Assembly: GCF_022968825.1 (NCBI RefSeq)
Contig: NZ_JALHKS010000001.1
Location: 124,001-188,000 of the forward strand
Direction: 5' to 3'
Source: Chryseobacterium salipaludis
GTDB taxonomy: Bacteria; Bacteroidota; Bacteroidia; Flavobacteriales; Weeksellaceae
Length of the DNA stretch: 64,000 nt
This document shows positions 53,088-61,510 of this stretch, one piece after another. The position numbers were made by a program, and so were the translations under genes. The notes under the pieces are model-generated. The model searched no databases, was not told where the DNA came from, and saw nothing but the letters and a program-made list of their open reading frames with translations. Position 1 is the first letter of the stretch. Each line of letters opens with the position of its first letter.

Positions 53088-55085
53088 TTAAAACGATTTA
53101 CTGTTCTGAATTCTTACCGCATTTAAGACAGCCAGCAAGGCGACTCCCACATCGGCAAAAACTGCTTCCCACATGGTGGCCAGCCCACCCGCACCCAGCA
53201 CGAGTACAGCCGCTTTAACACCAAAGGCTAAAATAATATTCTGCCACACAATCTGTCTCGTTTTGCGACCCACCATAATGGCCGAAGCAAGCCGCGACGG
53301 TTTATCGTCCTGTATCACCACGTCCGCCGTTTCAATGGTCGCATCGCTGCCGAGACCGCCCATGGCAATCCCCACATCACTGAGCGCCACTACCGGCGCA
53401 TCATTCACACCATCACCCACAAAGGCAACCGCGGCGTGTTGTGCTTTTATTTCCTTTAACTTCTGTACTTTATCTTCCGGTAAGAGATTTCCAAACGCGA
53501 TATCGATCCCAAGTTTCTGAGCAACAGACTGCACTACCTGATCCTTGTCACCGCTCAGCATGGCGACGTGAACGCCCAATTGTTTCAGGCGCTGCACTGC
53601 GTGGGCTGCATCGGCCCGGATTTCATCTGCTACGGTGAGGTAACCCGCAAATTGTCCGTCCACGGCAATTGCCACGACTGTTCCCACAATATTTTCGGGA
53701 TTAAGGTCATACGAAACGCCAAACTGGTCCAGCAGGTTAAAATTACCGGCCAATATTATCTTACCTTCTTTTTCAGCTTGTCAACCTTTCCCCGGAATTT
53801 CCCTGATTTCATTTAGATTAATAAACGGCGCTTCCGTTCCCGCATAATTTTTAATCGCCGTTGCAATGGGATGGCTGGAAGCAGATTCAATCGCGTTCAG
53901 CAAGCTCAGTACTTCATCCTGGTTAAAGCCATTATTAATAACCGCTTCCTGTACCTTAAAAACGCCTTCAGTCAGTGTGCCGGTTTTGTCCATCACGACC
54001 GCGTCTATTTTCGCCATCAGGTCAAGATAATTTCCGCCTTTAAATAAAATACCGTTGCGGCTCGCAGCACCAATCCCACCGAAATATCCAAGCGGAATAC
54101 TGATCACGAGCGCACATGGACAGGAAATTACCAGAAAGACCAGCGCCCGATATAACCAGTCCCGAAAGATATAATCAGAAACAAAAAAATACGGCAACAA
54201 ACAAATTCCGACGGCCAGAAAGAAAACAATTGGCGAATAAATTTTGGCGAATTTGCGAATAAATAATTCAGTCGGTGCTTTCTGGCTGCTTGCCTGCTGT
54301 ACCATTTCCAGAATACGGGAGAGTTTGCTGTCCTCATACGGAGTGGTAACTTCCAAGGTGGCAACAGAATCCATGTTGATCATCCCTGCCAGTATTTCAC
54401 TTCCTTTTTCTTTTCGCTGGGGCACGCTTTCGCCGGTGAGCGCGGCCGTGTTGAAAAATGATTGTTCAGACTGCAGGCGCCCGTCCAGAGCTACTTTTTC
54501 ACCGGGTTTCAGACGAATGATCTGGCCAGGCAAAATTTCGCGCGCGTGCATTTCGCAAAAGGTGCCATCCGGCAGAATTATTGTCGCTTCATCCGGTCTT
54601 TGATCGAGTAAAGCAGCAATATTTCCTTTGGCGCGGTTCACGGCCATTCCCTGAAAAATTTCGCCAATGGTATAGAAAAGCATCACCGCGACTCCCTCCG
54701 GATACTCACCGATGGCAAAAGCCCCAAGGGTGGCCAGGCCCATCAGGAAAAACTCAGAAAACACATCGCAGTGACGCATGCTCTTCGCGGCCTGACCGAG
54801 CACCGGCAACCCTACCGGCAGATACGCGGCCCCATACCAGAAAAGCCTTAGATAGCCGGTAAACCAATCTGCTTTCATACCGTAGTCGAATAGCAAACCG
54901 GTACCGAGCAGTATTAATGACATTGCTGCTGGCAAGAACACCTTTATTTTTTCAAATGTAGTTTCGGGTACTTCATGCACGTGATCATGGTCCTGGGTTA
55001 CGCTTTTTCTATTTTTTCCAGTACTGCATCCCGAATCAGAACAGCAGCCGGTATCAGTTGAAGAAGCGAGTGTATGTTTGTCCAT
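53088..55085 (-). pseudogene. Heavy-metal P-type ATPase (Zn/Cd/Pb type), split by an in-frame TGA
   Basis: A P1B-type ATPase exporting Zn2+, Cd2+ or Pb2+. Its 666-codon frame is continuous from the ATG at 55085 to 53088 except for one TGA at 53783-53781 (codon 435). N-terminal part: short metal-binding tail with CCSDSGC and a His-rich HDHVHE, membrane helices, phosphatase motif TGES (217-220), ion site CPC (322-324), phosphorylation DKTGT (366-370). After the stop the same frame continues QAEKEGKIILAGNFNLL, then SGDK, GDGVNDAPV and the last helices. Homologues read GKGL where the stop lies, so a Leu codon (TTA) to TGA change is likely. Termination would remove the ATP-binding half. The C-terminal half could be re-initiated at the TTG at 53753. 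Confidence 0.9.
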
Positions 55086-55187
55086 TAATTTTAGAATAAA
55101 AAATATAAAAAAAGACTTAAATCAAATGCTTAAAAACGGATTGATCTTTCTCCTTTTTTTTTTAAAGTTTAAAGATACGGTTTTATG

Positions 55188-55195
55188 CAAAAATA
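55188..55195 (-). promoter_or_regulatory. Possible -7 box of the P-type ATPase gene
   Basis: Minus-strand TATTTTTG, 103 bases before the ATG at 55085. The rest of the 320-base gap 55086-55405 holds nothing else I recognise; it is a mixture of T-runs and neutral sequence, without a tRNA or direct repeats that would mark an insertion. Confidence 0.35.
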
Positions 55196-55374
55196 ATGCT
55201 GTGGCGTATTTCAGACCAGGTTATAGACAGTGGACGGACGTTCTTCTTAAAAGTTAAAGTTTCTGCTCCGCTGTGAAGTAAGTAAACTTTAGCCTGCATC
55301 TTGCCAATGCTTTCAGGTGCTATTTTAAAGCAAACCAACCCGGCTGAATCGCCCTGAATGCGAAGGATTTTTTT

Positions 55375-55382
55375 TATCTTTG
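55375..55382 (+). promoter_or_regulatory. -7 box of the ferredoxin-serC-serA-DUF1015 transcript
   Basis: TATCTTTG, 24 bases before the ATG at 55406. Confidence 0.65.
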
Positions 55383-55405
55383 TACAAATTATAAATTAAG
55401 TAGCT

Positions 55406-55756
55406 ATGGCTATCAGAATAACCGACGAATGTATTAACTGCGGTGCTTGCGAACCCGAATGCCCCAACAACGCGATCTATGAAGGAGCGGTGGATTGGAA
55501 GGCGTCTGACGGTACGGCACTGAAAGGAACAGTCGTCATGAAATCCGGATTAACTATTGATGCAGATGCACCACAGGAACCGGTAAGTGATGACATTTAT
55601 TTTATCGTAACCGATAAATGTACGGAATGTATGGGCTTCCACGAAGAGCCTCAATGTGCGGCTGTATGCCCGGTGGACTGCTGTATTCCGGATGAAGACC
55701 ATGTGGAAAGCGAAGAAGCGCTACTGGAGAAGAAGGCATTCCTGCACAACGAATAA
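55406..55756 (+). CDS. Ferredoxin with two [4Fe-4S] clusters
   Basis: A 116-residue iron-sulfur electron carrier. Cluster 1: ECINCGACEPECP (Cys9, 12, 15, 19). Cluster 2: DKCTECMGFHEEPQCAAVCPVDCC, with the fourth Cys of each cluster in the partner motif, as in 2[4Fe-4S] ferredoxins. The insert of about 40 residues between the motifs is usual for the flavobacterial type. It leads the serC-serA-DUF1015 string, and an acyl-CoA reductase gene (LuxC type) lies nearby, though a direct electron-transfer role is only a guess. Confidence 0.92.
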   Translation: MAIRITDECINCGACEPECPNNAIYEGAVDWKASDGTALKGTVVMKSGLTIDADAPQEPVSDDIYFIVTDKCTECMGFHEEPQCAAVCPVDCCIPDEDHVESEEALLEKKAFLHNE

Positions 55757-55813
55757 AATCCTCTGCAAAAAACAGATATCTCACTGATTCCGCTCAACCA
55801 AATCCAAAAAATA

Positions 55814-56878
55814 ATGAGCAAAAAACACAATTTCAGCGCCGGCCCGTGCATTTTACCGCAGGAAGTGCTGAAACAATCCGCAGAAGCAATTTTAGATTTT
55901 AATGGGATCGGCCTTTCGCTGCTCGAGATTTCCCACCGAAGCAAGGACTTTGTTCCGGTAATGGAAGAAGCCCGCGCCATTGTAAAACGCCTGATGAACC
56001 TCGACGACTCGTATGAGGTTCTGTATTTAGGGGGAGGTGCCAGCCTGCAGTTTGTAATGGTTCCTTTCAACCTGATGAAACAGGAAAACGGAAAGGCTGT
56101 GTATCTCGATACCGGTGTGTGGGCTGCCGGAGCGATTAAGGAAGCTAAAAAGCTCGGCACTGTTGAAATTGCCGGTTCGTCCAGAGAAGAGAAATACAGT
56201 TTCATTCCAAAAGACTACGAAGTAGATCCGGCCGCAGACTATTTCCACTGCACGAGCAATAATACTATTTACGGCACGCAGATGAAGAGTTTCCCAAAAG
56301 TGGATATTCCAATGGTGTGTGATATGAGTTCCGATATTTTCTCCCGCCAGCTGGATTTTTCGCAGTTTGATGTAATTTATGCCGGTGCCCAAAAAAACAT
56401 GGGTCCTGCAGGAACGACCTTAGTGGTGGTTAAAAAAGAGGTTTTAGGCAAAACCGGACGTGACATTCCTTCATACCTGGACTATTCGCTGCACATTGCA
56501 AAAGAATCCATGTTCAATACGCCGCCTGTTTTTCCCGTTTACGCATCATTGCTCACCTTGCAGCAACTGGAGCGCACCGGTGGAATTGCAGCTGCCGAAC
56601 AGCGCAATAGCGCCAAAGCAGAATTGCTGTATCAGGAAATCGACCGTAACCCGCTGTTTGAAACTATCTGCAATAAGGAAGACCGTTCCCTGATGAACGT
56701 ATCTTTCCGCTTACTTGATGACAGCAAGAAGGAAAGTTTTGATGAAGCATGGAAAAACGCCGGTCTCAACGGTCTGAACGGACACCGTACCCTCGGCGGA
56801 TACAGAGCCAGTTTATATAATGCCCTGCCTATTGAAAGTGTGCAGGTATTAGTAGATATAATGAAAAGCCTCAACTGA
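55814..56878 (+). CDS. serC: 3-Phosphoserine/phosphohydroxythreonine aminotransferase
   Basis: SerC converts 3-phosphohydroxypyruvate and glutamate to O-phosphoserine; it also acts in pyridoxal phosphate synthesis. The 354-residue product begins HNFSAGPCILPQEVL, has GGGASLQF for phosphate/PLP binding, the PLP lysine in YAGAQKNMGPAG, and a C-terminal HRTLGGYRASLYNALP. Length is typical. It is 57 bp after the ferredoxin and 5 bp before serA. Confidence 0.96.
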   Translation: MSKKHNFSAGPCILPQEVLKQSAEAILDFNGIGLSLLEISHRSKDFVPVMEEARAIVKRLMNLDDSYEVLYLGGGASLQFVMVPFNLMKQENGKAVYLDTGVWAAGAIKEAKKLGTVEIAGSSREEKYSFIPKDYEVDPAADYFHCTSNNTIYGTQMKSFPKVDIPMVCDMSSDIFSRQLDFSQFDVIYAGAQKNMGPAGTTLVVVKKEVLGKTGRDIPSYLDYSLHIAKESMFNTPPVFPVYASLLTLQQLERTGGIAAAEQRNSAKAELLYQEIDRNPLFETICNKEDRSLMNVSFRLLDDSKKESFDEAWKNAGLNGLNGHRTLGGYRASLYNALPIESVQVLVDIMKSLN

Positions 56879-56883
56879 TTTTT

Positions 56884-57843
56884 ATGAAAGTACTTGCAAA
56901 CGACGGCATTTCACAGGCCGGAATCGATATGCTTGAGCAAGCCGGGATTGAACTCGTATCCTCGAAGGTCTCACAAGAACATCTGGCGAAGTTTATTAAT
57001 GATAATCAAATCGAGACCTTACTAGTACGCAGCGCAACGAAAGTTCGCCGTGATTTAATCGATGCGTGCCCGGACTTAAAAATTATCGGTCGCGGCGGTG
57101 TCGGTATGGATAATATTGACGCAGCCTACGCGATTGAAAAAGGACTTTATGTTATTAACACGCCGAAAGCCTCTTCACGCTCTGTGGCTGAACTGGTCTT
57201 CGGGCATTTCTTTTCACTCGCGCGTTTCCTGCACGAGTCCAACCGGCTAATGCCGCTGGAAGGGGAAACTCATTTTGCAGCATTGAAAAAGTCATTTGCC
57301 GGCGCCGTGGAATTGCAGGGCAAAACGCTGGGCGTTATTGGTTTCGGTGCCATTGGTAAAGAAGTTTTGCAAATGGGAATCGGGCTGGGAATGAAAGTGA
57401 AAGTACTGACCCGTAAACCCAGGACCGAAGAAGTAATGCTTGAATTCTTCGACGGTCAGGAGGTTTCTTTTGCAATCAGTTCCGAAACCAATATGGAAAC
57501 TTTCCTCGCGGACGTAGATTTCCTGAGCATCAATATTCCTACAACCGACGGATATCTGCTGGATGACGAACAGTTTGAAATGATGAAGGACGGCGTATTT
57601 ATAGTGAACACAGCGCGCGGCGGTGTACTAAACGAAGTATCCCTGCTGAATCATCTGGAATCAGGGAAAATTGCCGGTGCCGCGCTGGATGTTTTCGAGA
57701 ATGAACCGACGCCCGAACTGGCTTTGCTGATGAACCCCAACCTGTCGCTGTCGCCGCACGTAGGCGGAAGCACGCTGGATGCACAGGACAAAATCGGGCG
57801 CGAACTCGCGGAACAGATTATCGATATTACTAACCAACTGTAA
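56884..57843 (+). CDS. serA: D-3-phosphoglycerate dehydrogenase (short form, no ACT domain)
   Basis: The first step of serine synthesis: oxidation of 3-phosphoglycerate with NAD. The 319-residue protein has the D-2-hydroxyacid dehydrogenase fold, NAD motif GVIGFGAIGKEV, substrate loop GRGGVGMDNID, catalytic Arg in NTARGGVLNE, Glu in FENEP and His in LSPHVGGST. It lacks the C-terminal ASB/ACT regulatory domains, so it is unlikely to be inhibited by serine through an ACT domain. Gap 5 bp after serC. Confidence 0.93.
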   Translation: MKVLANDGISQAGIDMLEQAGIELVSSKVSQEHLAKFINDNQIETLLVRSATKVRRDLIDACPDLKIIGRGGVGMDNIDAAYAIEKGLYVINTPKASSRSVAELVFGHFFSLARFLHESNRLMPLEGETHFAALKKSFAGAVELQGKTLGVIGFGAIGKEVLQMGIGLGMKVKVLTRKPRTEEVMLEFFDGQEVSFAISSETNMETFLADVDFLSINIPTTDGYLLDDEQFEMMKDGVFIVNTARGGVLNEVSLLNHLESGKIAGAALDVFENEPTPELALLMNPNLSLSPHVGGSTLDAQDKIGRELAEQIIDITNQL

Positions 57844-57849
57844 ACTTGC

Positions 57850-59094
57850 ATGCCGATCTTTAAGCCGTTTCGCGGAATCCGGCCAAGTGATGAGTACGTG
57901 GATATTTTCCCGACGCATCCGCTGGACAACTTTTCCGAAGAAGAAATCCACCTGAAATCCGAGCAGGATTCCAGTTACATAAAAATGATTCAGCCGTACG
58001 TAGCGAATAAAACGAAAGACCTGGACCGCAACCTGCGCAAAATCCGTCAGAACTTTGAAGAGCTTTTGGAAAACCGCACGCTGGTTCAGGATAATTCAGC
58101 ATATTACCTGTACGAGCAAATCCGGAAAGATAAAACGTCCTTCCGCGGACTCATGGGGCTCTCCAGTGTGGAAGATTTCCGCCAGGGAAAAATTAAAAAA
58201 CATGAATCTACGCTGACACATAAAAAAGAAAACCTTGCTTATTATTTAGATAAGGTAAATGTGCAGGCGGAGCCGGTGTTACTGACCTATCTTGCCAACC
58301 CAAAGGTAGAACTCCTGATGAATCATGAGCAGAAAAATGTCCCCATCCTGAACTATGTGGATGAGGCGGGTACACGACACAAGATCTGGCGCATTGATAA
58401 CCGGCTGAAAATGCAGCAGTTCAAAGAAGTGCTGGAACAAACCGATTTCTTCTATATTGCAGACGGCCACCACCGCATTGGTTCAGCTGCTTTACACGCA
58501 GACAAACAACAGCAGAAGTCTAAAAAACATAATGGCAATGAGCCTTATAATTATGTGCTGAGTTTTATCGTCTCGAACCAGTCGATTAAAATTCATGATT
58601 ATAACCGTTTGCTGGAAGATTTGAACGGATTAAGCAGTGAAGAATTCCTGGCACAAATAGAAAAGAGTTTCCAGATTCATCAGAAAGAAGACGGCCTGTA
58701 CTTCCCTTCCCAAAAGTTTCATATGTCCATGTATCTGGACGGAAAATTTTATTCACTTCACGTAAAACCGGAACTGCGCAGTCATCCGGGTGATATGATC
58801 GATCTGGATCATTACCTTCTGGAGGAATATATTTTTAAAGATATCCTCGGAATAGAAGATCCGAAAACGACGGAGAAAATCACCTATATCAAAGGAAATT
58901 CGACGACAACAGGAATTCAGGCCATTAAAGATCAGGTGGATTCCGGTAAGTATAAAGTTGGGTTCGGACTTTATCCTGTGAGCTTCAATGATTTGCTTAA
59001 AGTTTCAGACCGCAACATTAAAATGCCGCCAAAGTGCACGTATATTGAACCGAAGTTGGTTACCGCACTTTTAATGTACGATATGAAGAGTTAA
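57850..59094 (+). CDS. DUF1015 protein with ParB/SerK-like motif
   Basis: A 414-residue protein of the DUF1015 family: FRGIRPSDEYVD near the N-terminus and the family core ADGHHR at residues 204-209 in FFYIADGHHRIGSAALHAD. That His-His-Arg motif is also found in the ParB/sulfiredoxin-like superfamily, where ADP- or ATP-dependent free serine kinases carry a related motif. It starts 6 bp after serA and belongs to the same transcript. The position beside serC and serA supports a role on serine or phosphoserine, but no assay is known to me for this protein; function is inferred. Confidence 0.8.
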   Translation: MPIFKPFRGIRPSDEYVDIFPTHPLDNFSEEEIHLKSEQDSSYIKMIQPYVANKTKDLDRNLRKIRQNFEELLENRTLVQDNSAYYLYEQIRKDKTSFRGLMGLSSVEDFRQGKIKKHESTLTHKKENLAYYLDKVNVQAEPVLLTYLANPKVELLMNHEQKNVPILNYVDEAGTRHKIWRIDNRLKMQQFKEVLEQTDFFYIADGHHRIGSAALHADKQQQKSKKHNGNEPYNYVLSFIVSNQSIKIHDYNRLLEDLNGLSSEEFLAQIEKSFQIHQKEDGLYFPSQKFHMSMYLDGKFYSLHVKPELRSHPGDMIDLDHYLLEEYIFKDILGIEDPKTTEKITYIKGNSTTTGIQAIKDQVDSGKYKVGFGLYPVSFNDLLKVSDRNIKMPPKCTYIEPKLVTALLMYDMKS

Positions 59095-59112
59095 TTTTTT
59101 TAAAATTTTGCT

Positions 59113-59120
59113 TACATTTG
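59113..59120 (+). promoter_or_regulatory. -7 box of the M28 peptidase gene
   Basis: TACATTTG, 23 bases before the ATG at 59143. Confidence 0.6.
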
Positions 59121-59142
59121 ATTAGATTTCCAAACTAATCCT

Positions 59143-60513
59143 ATGAAAAAACATATTCTATCCCTTATTCCGCTCTTCCTGGGCGGAATTTTATTTGCAC
59201 AAACTTCTTATAAAAATGATTCAGTACAGTTCCGCAAAATTGCAGATGAGGTTCTGACCAACGGAACCGCCTATAGCAACCTGCATGATTTAACTAAAAA
59301 TATCGGAGCGCGGCTTAGCGGTTCCGATGCCTACGAAAAAGCGGTGGACTGGGCCGTATTAAAATTAAAAGAAGCCGGTGCAGACAAAGTCTGGAAACAG
59401 CCGGTGATGGTTCCGGTCTGGTACCGAGGCGCTGAATCTTTATATATCAAGGAGAAAAACGGTCGCTGGACTACCGTGAATATGCTCTCCCTGGGAAATT
59501 CAGAAGGTACCGGTGGTAAAGATGTGACGGCGCAAATCATTGCGGTGAAAGACAAAGCAGAATTCGACCGTTTACCGGCAGATCAGGTGAAAGGTAAAAT
59601 TGTGCTGTTCAATTATCCGTTCAACCCGAGATTCGTCAGTACGGGTGAAGCATATGGCGATGCCGGGATCTACCGCCGGTCTGCCGCATCATGGGCCGGG
59701 AAGAACGGCGCGGTGGCAGTTATTATTCGCTCACTTTCTTCAGCAGAAGATGATGTTCCGCATACCGGTGCCATGCGTTATGATGCCGATGATATACACA
59801 AAATTCCGGCCGTTGCTATTGGTCCGCAGAGCGCAGACCGGCTGGAAAAACTGGCGCGGACGCAGGTAGTTACGGCGAAGTTAAACTCCAATTGTACCAT
59901 GAAGGGTGAGGTGAGCTCGTACAGCGTCATCGGGGAAATTACCGGTAAAAAAGATAAAAAAGTGATTGCAGTCGCCGGCCACCTGGATTCATGGGATGTG
60001 GGCGAAGGCGCACAGGACGACGGTGCCGGGATTGTACAAAGTATTGAAGTACTGCGCACTTTTAAAAAGCTTAATCTGCAACCGAACCATACCATCCGCG
60101 TGATTTGCTATGCCAACGAGGAAAATGGCGTCCGTGGCGGAAACAGCTATGCTGATGAAGTGCAAAAAAGCGGTGAAGCTCACGTACTGGCCATGGAAAG
60201 TGATGGTGGTGGATTTACACCGAGAGGCATTGGATTAGTAATGGACGAGGCCAAACGTAAACAGGCGCAGTCCTGGCAACCTCTCTTTCTGCCATATGGC
60301 GTTTACAATTTCGACCTACAATATGCCGGGACCGACATTATGCCTCTGCGCAAGCTGGGTGTGCCGCTTGCTGAGTTAATTGTGGATCCGCAAAGATATT
60401 TTGACATTCACCATTCGGCGGAAGATACTTTTGATAAAGTGAATAAACGCGAACTGCTGCTGGGTGCCACGGCCATGGCTCAGTTTATTTATATGGCTGA
60501 TCAATACTGGTAA
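59143..60513 (+). CDS. M28 family zinc aminopeptidase, secreted
   Basis: A 456-residue protein with a signal peptide (MKKHILSLIPLFLGGILFA, cleaved before QTSY) and an M28 catalytic domain with metal and base residues in AGHLDSWDVGEG, QDDGAG, ANEENGVRG and the final His in DIHHSAEDT. A PA-like insert lies between about residues 120 and 230. Acts on periplasmic or extracellular peptides. No sorting domain is visible, so it is probably periplasmic or handled by another route. Confidence 0.9.
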   Translation: MKKHILSLIPLFLGGILFAQTSYKNDSVQFRKIADEVLTNGTAYSNLHDLTKNIGARLSGSDAYEKAVDWAVLKLKEAGADKVWKQPVMVPVWYRGAESLYIKEKNGRWTTVNMLSLGNSEGTGGKDVTAQIIAVKDKAEFDRLPADQVKGKIVLFNYPFNPRFVSTGEAYGDAGIYRRSAASWAGKNGAVAVIIRSLSSAEDDVPHTGAMRYDADDIHKIPAVAIGPQSADRLEKLARTQVVTAKLNSNCTMKGEVSSYSVIGEITGKKDKKVIAVAGHLDSWDVGEGAQDDGAGIVQSIEVLRTFKKLNLQPNHTIRVICYANEENGVRGGNSYADEVQKSGEAHVLAMESDGGGFTPRGIGLVMDEAKRKQAQSWQPLFLPYGVYNFDLQYAGTDIMPLRKLGVPLAELIVDPQRYFDIHHSAEDTFDKVNKRELLLGATAMAQFIYMADQYW

Positions 60514-60661
60514 GCCGGCGCGATTTTTTTTAAAGCTGATTTATGACTTAAATAGCTTAAAAATGCTGCGTCGTGCAGAGCAGAATTTCGCTGGAACCTA
60601 TAAGCTCAAGTTTTTCAGGAAATGAGTGTGTGGTGGACGGAAACAAATAATGGAATCGGCT

Positions 60662-61462
60662 TTATTTATATTCTTTGTTCGCAGCAAAAATAGTTTCCTT
60701 AAAGGAGGCTTTGGCTGCTTCATACCCTATATTAAATATTTCTTCAAGCCGGCTGGCTTTCCGCTCGAAGGTTCCGTACTGTGCCAGCTCCTGCGAAGTG
60801 ACCAGCCAGTCGCAATAAGCAAACTTATACAGTTCGGTGCGGTGCGAAAGTAATTCGTAAGCGCGGGTGGTTACCGCTTTGATCGTGTTTAAATCATTCA
60901 GCTCCACAATTTGCGGTGGTGAAACGTAAACGCCGATTATGCGCTCACATTCATTGTGAATAATATCTGCCGGAAAATTATTAAGAACACCGCCATCACA
61001 AAACATCTCCTCTCCTACGAGGTACGGTGTCGTGACACCGGGAATGGAACAGGAAGCGATAACAGCATCTACTACCTTATCATTTGGTCCAAATACTTTT
61101 TGCTCGCCGGAGACCAGCTCAGTTGCGATAATGCGTAAATCAGTTTCCAGGTCGCCGATGGTTCGATTCCCAAAAACGGGTTGCAGATATGTCGAAAATA
61201 TCAGCGACGATACCAGTCCCGGCTTGTTAAAAGTAAAATGCCGCCAATGAAAAAAATACACTGATTTAAAGAAATCCAAAATTTCATCCGGAGACTTACC
61301 GACGGTATATAATGCGCCCACAATAGAACCGGCACTGCAACAGGCAAATATCTCGGGCTGCAGCTGCTGTTCCTGCATAAATTTTAAGAAACCCGCATGC
61401 GCCACACCACGCGTTCCACCACCGGATAACACCAGTCCCAAAGGATATTTTTTATCTGCCAT
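60662..61462 (-). CDS. Patatin-like phospholipase with unusual nucleophile elbow
   Basis: A 266-residue serine lipase-like protein. The patatin oxyanion motif GGGTRG is at residues 14-19, the serine elbow at 41-45 reads CCSAG with Ser43 (the family consensus is GxSxG, usually GTSAG, so the first Gly is Cys here), and the catalytic Asp156 in CDGGVLNNFPAD. Length is typical of short bacterial patatins. The product may act on lysophospholipids. The -7 box is five bases upstream of the ATG. Confidence 0.87.
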   Translation of the reverse strand: MADKKYPLGLVLSGGGTRGVAHAGFLKFMQEQQLQPEIFACCSAGSIVGALYTVGKSPDEILDFFKSVYFFHWRHFTFNKPGLVSSLIFSTYLQPVFGNRTIGDLETDLRIIATELVSGEQKVFGPNDKVVDAVIASCSIPGVTTPYLVGEEMFCDGGVLNNFPADIIHNECERIIGVYVSPPQIVELNDLNTIKAVTTRAYELLSHRTELYKFAYCDWLVTSQELAQYGTFERKASRLEEIFNIGYEAAKASFKETIFAANKEYK

Positions 61463-61467
61463 AGTTA

Positions 61468-61475
61468 CAAAAATA
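61468..61475 (-). promoter_or_regulatory. -7 box of the patatin gene (leaderless spacing)
   Basis: Minus-strand TATTTTTG, followed by five bases (TAACT) and then the ATG at 61462. It abuts the terminator of the preceding gene. Confidence 0.5.
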
Positions 61476-61503
61476 AGAAACCGCCAGATTTCCGACGGTT
61501 TCT
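61476..61503 (-). terminator. Terminator of the S9 peptidase gene
   Basis: An 8-bp stem AGAAACCG/CGGTTTCT with a 12-base loop, 8 bases after the S9 stop; the T tract is short and merges with the patatin promoter. Confidence 0.55.
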
Positions 61504-61510
61504 CTTTTAT

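Noticed and set aside
53781-53783. TGA in the P-type ATPase as a selenocysteine codon
   Set aside because: No SECIS-like stem-loop is apparent just downstream, the residue is not a catalytic Cys in the family, and the position is normally Leu.
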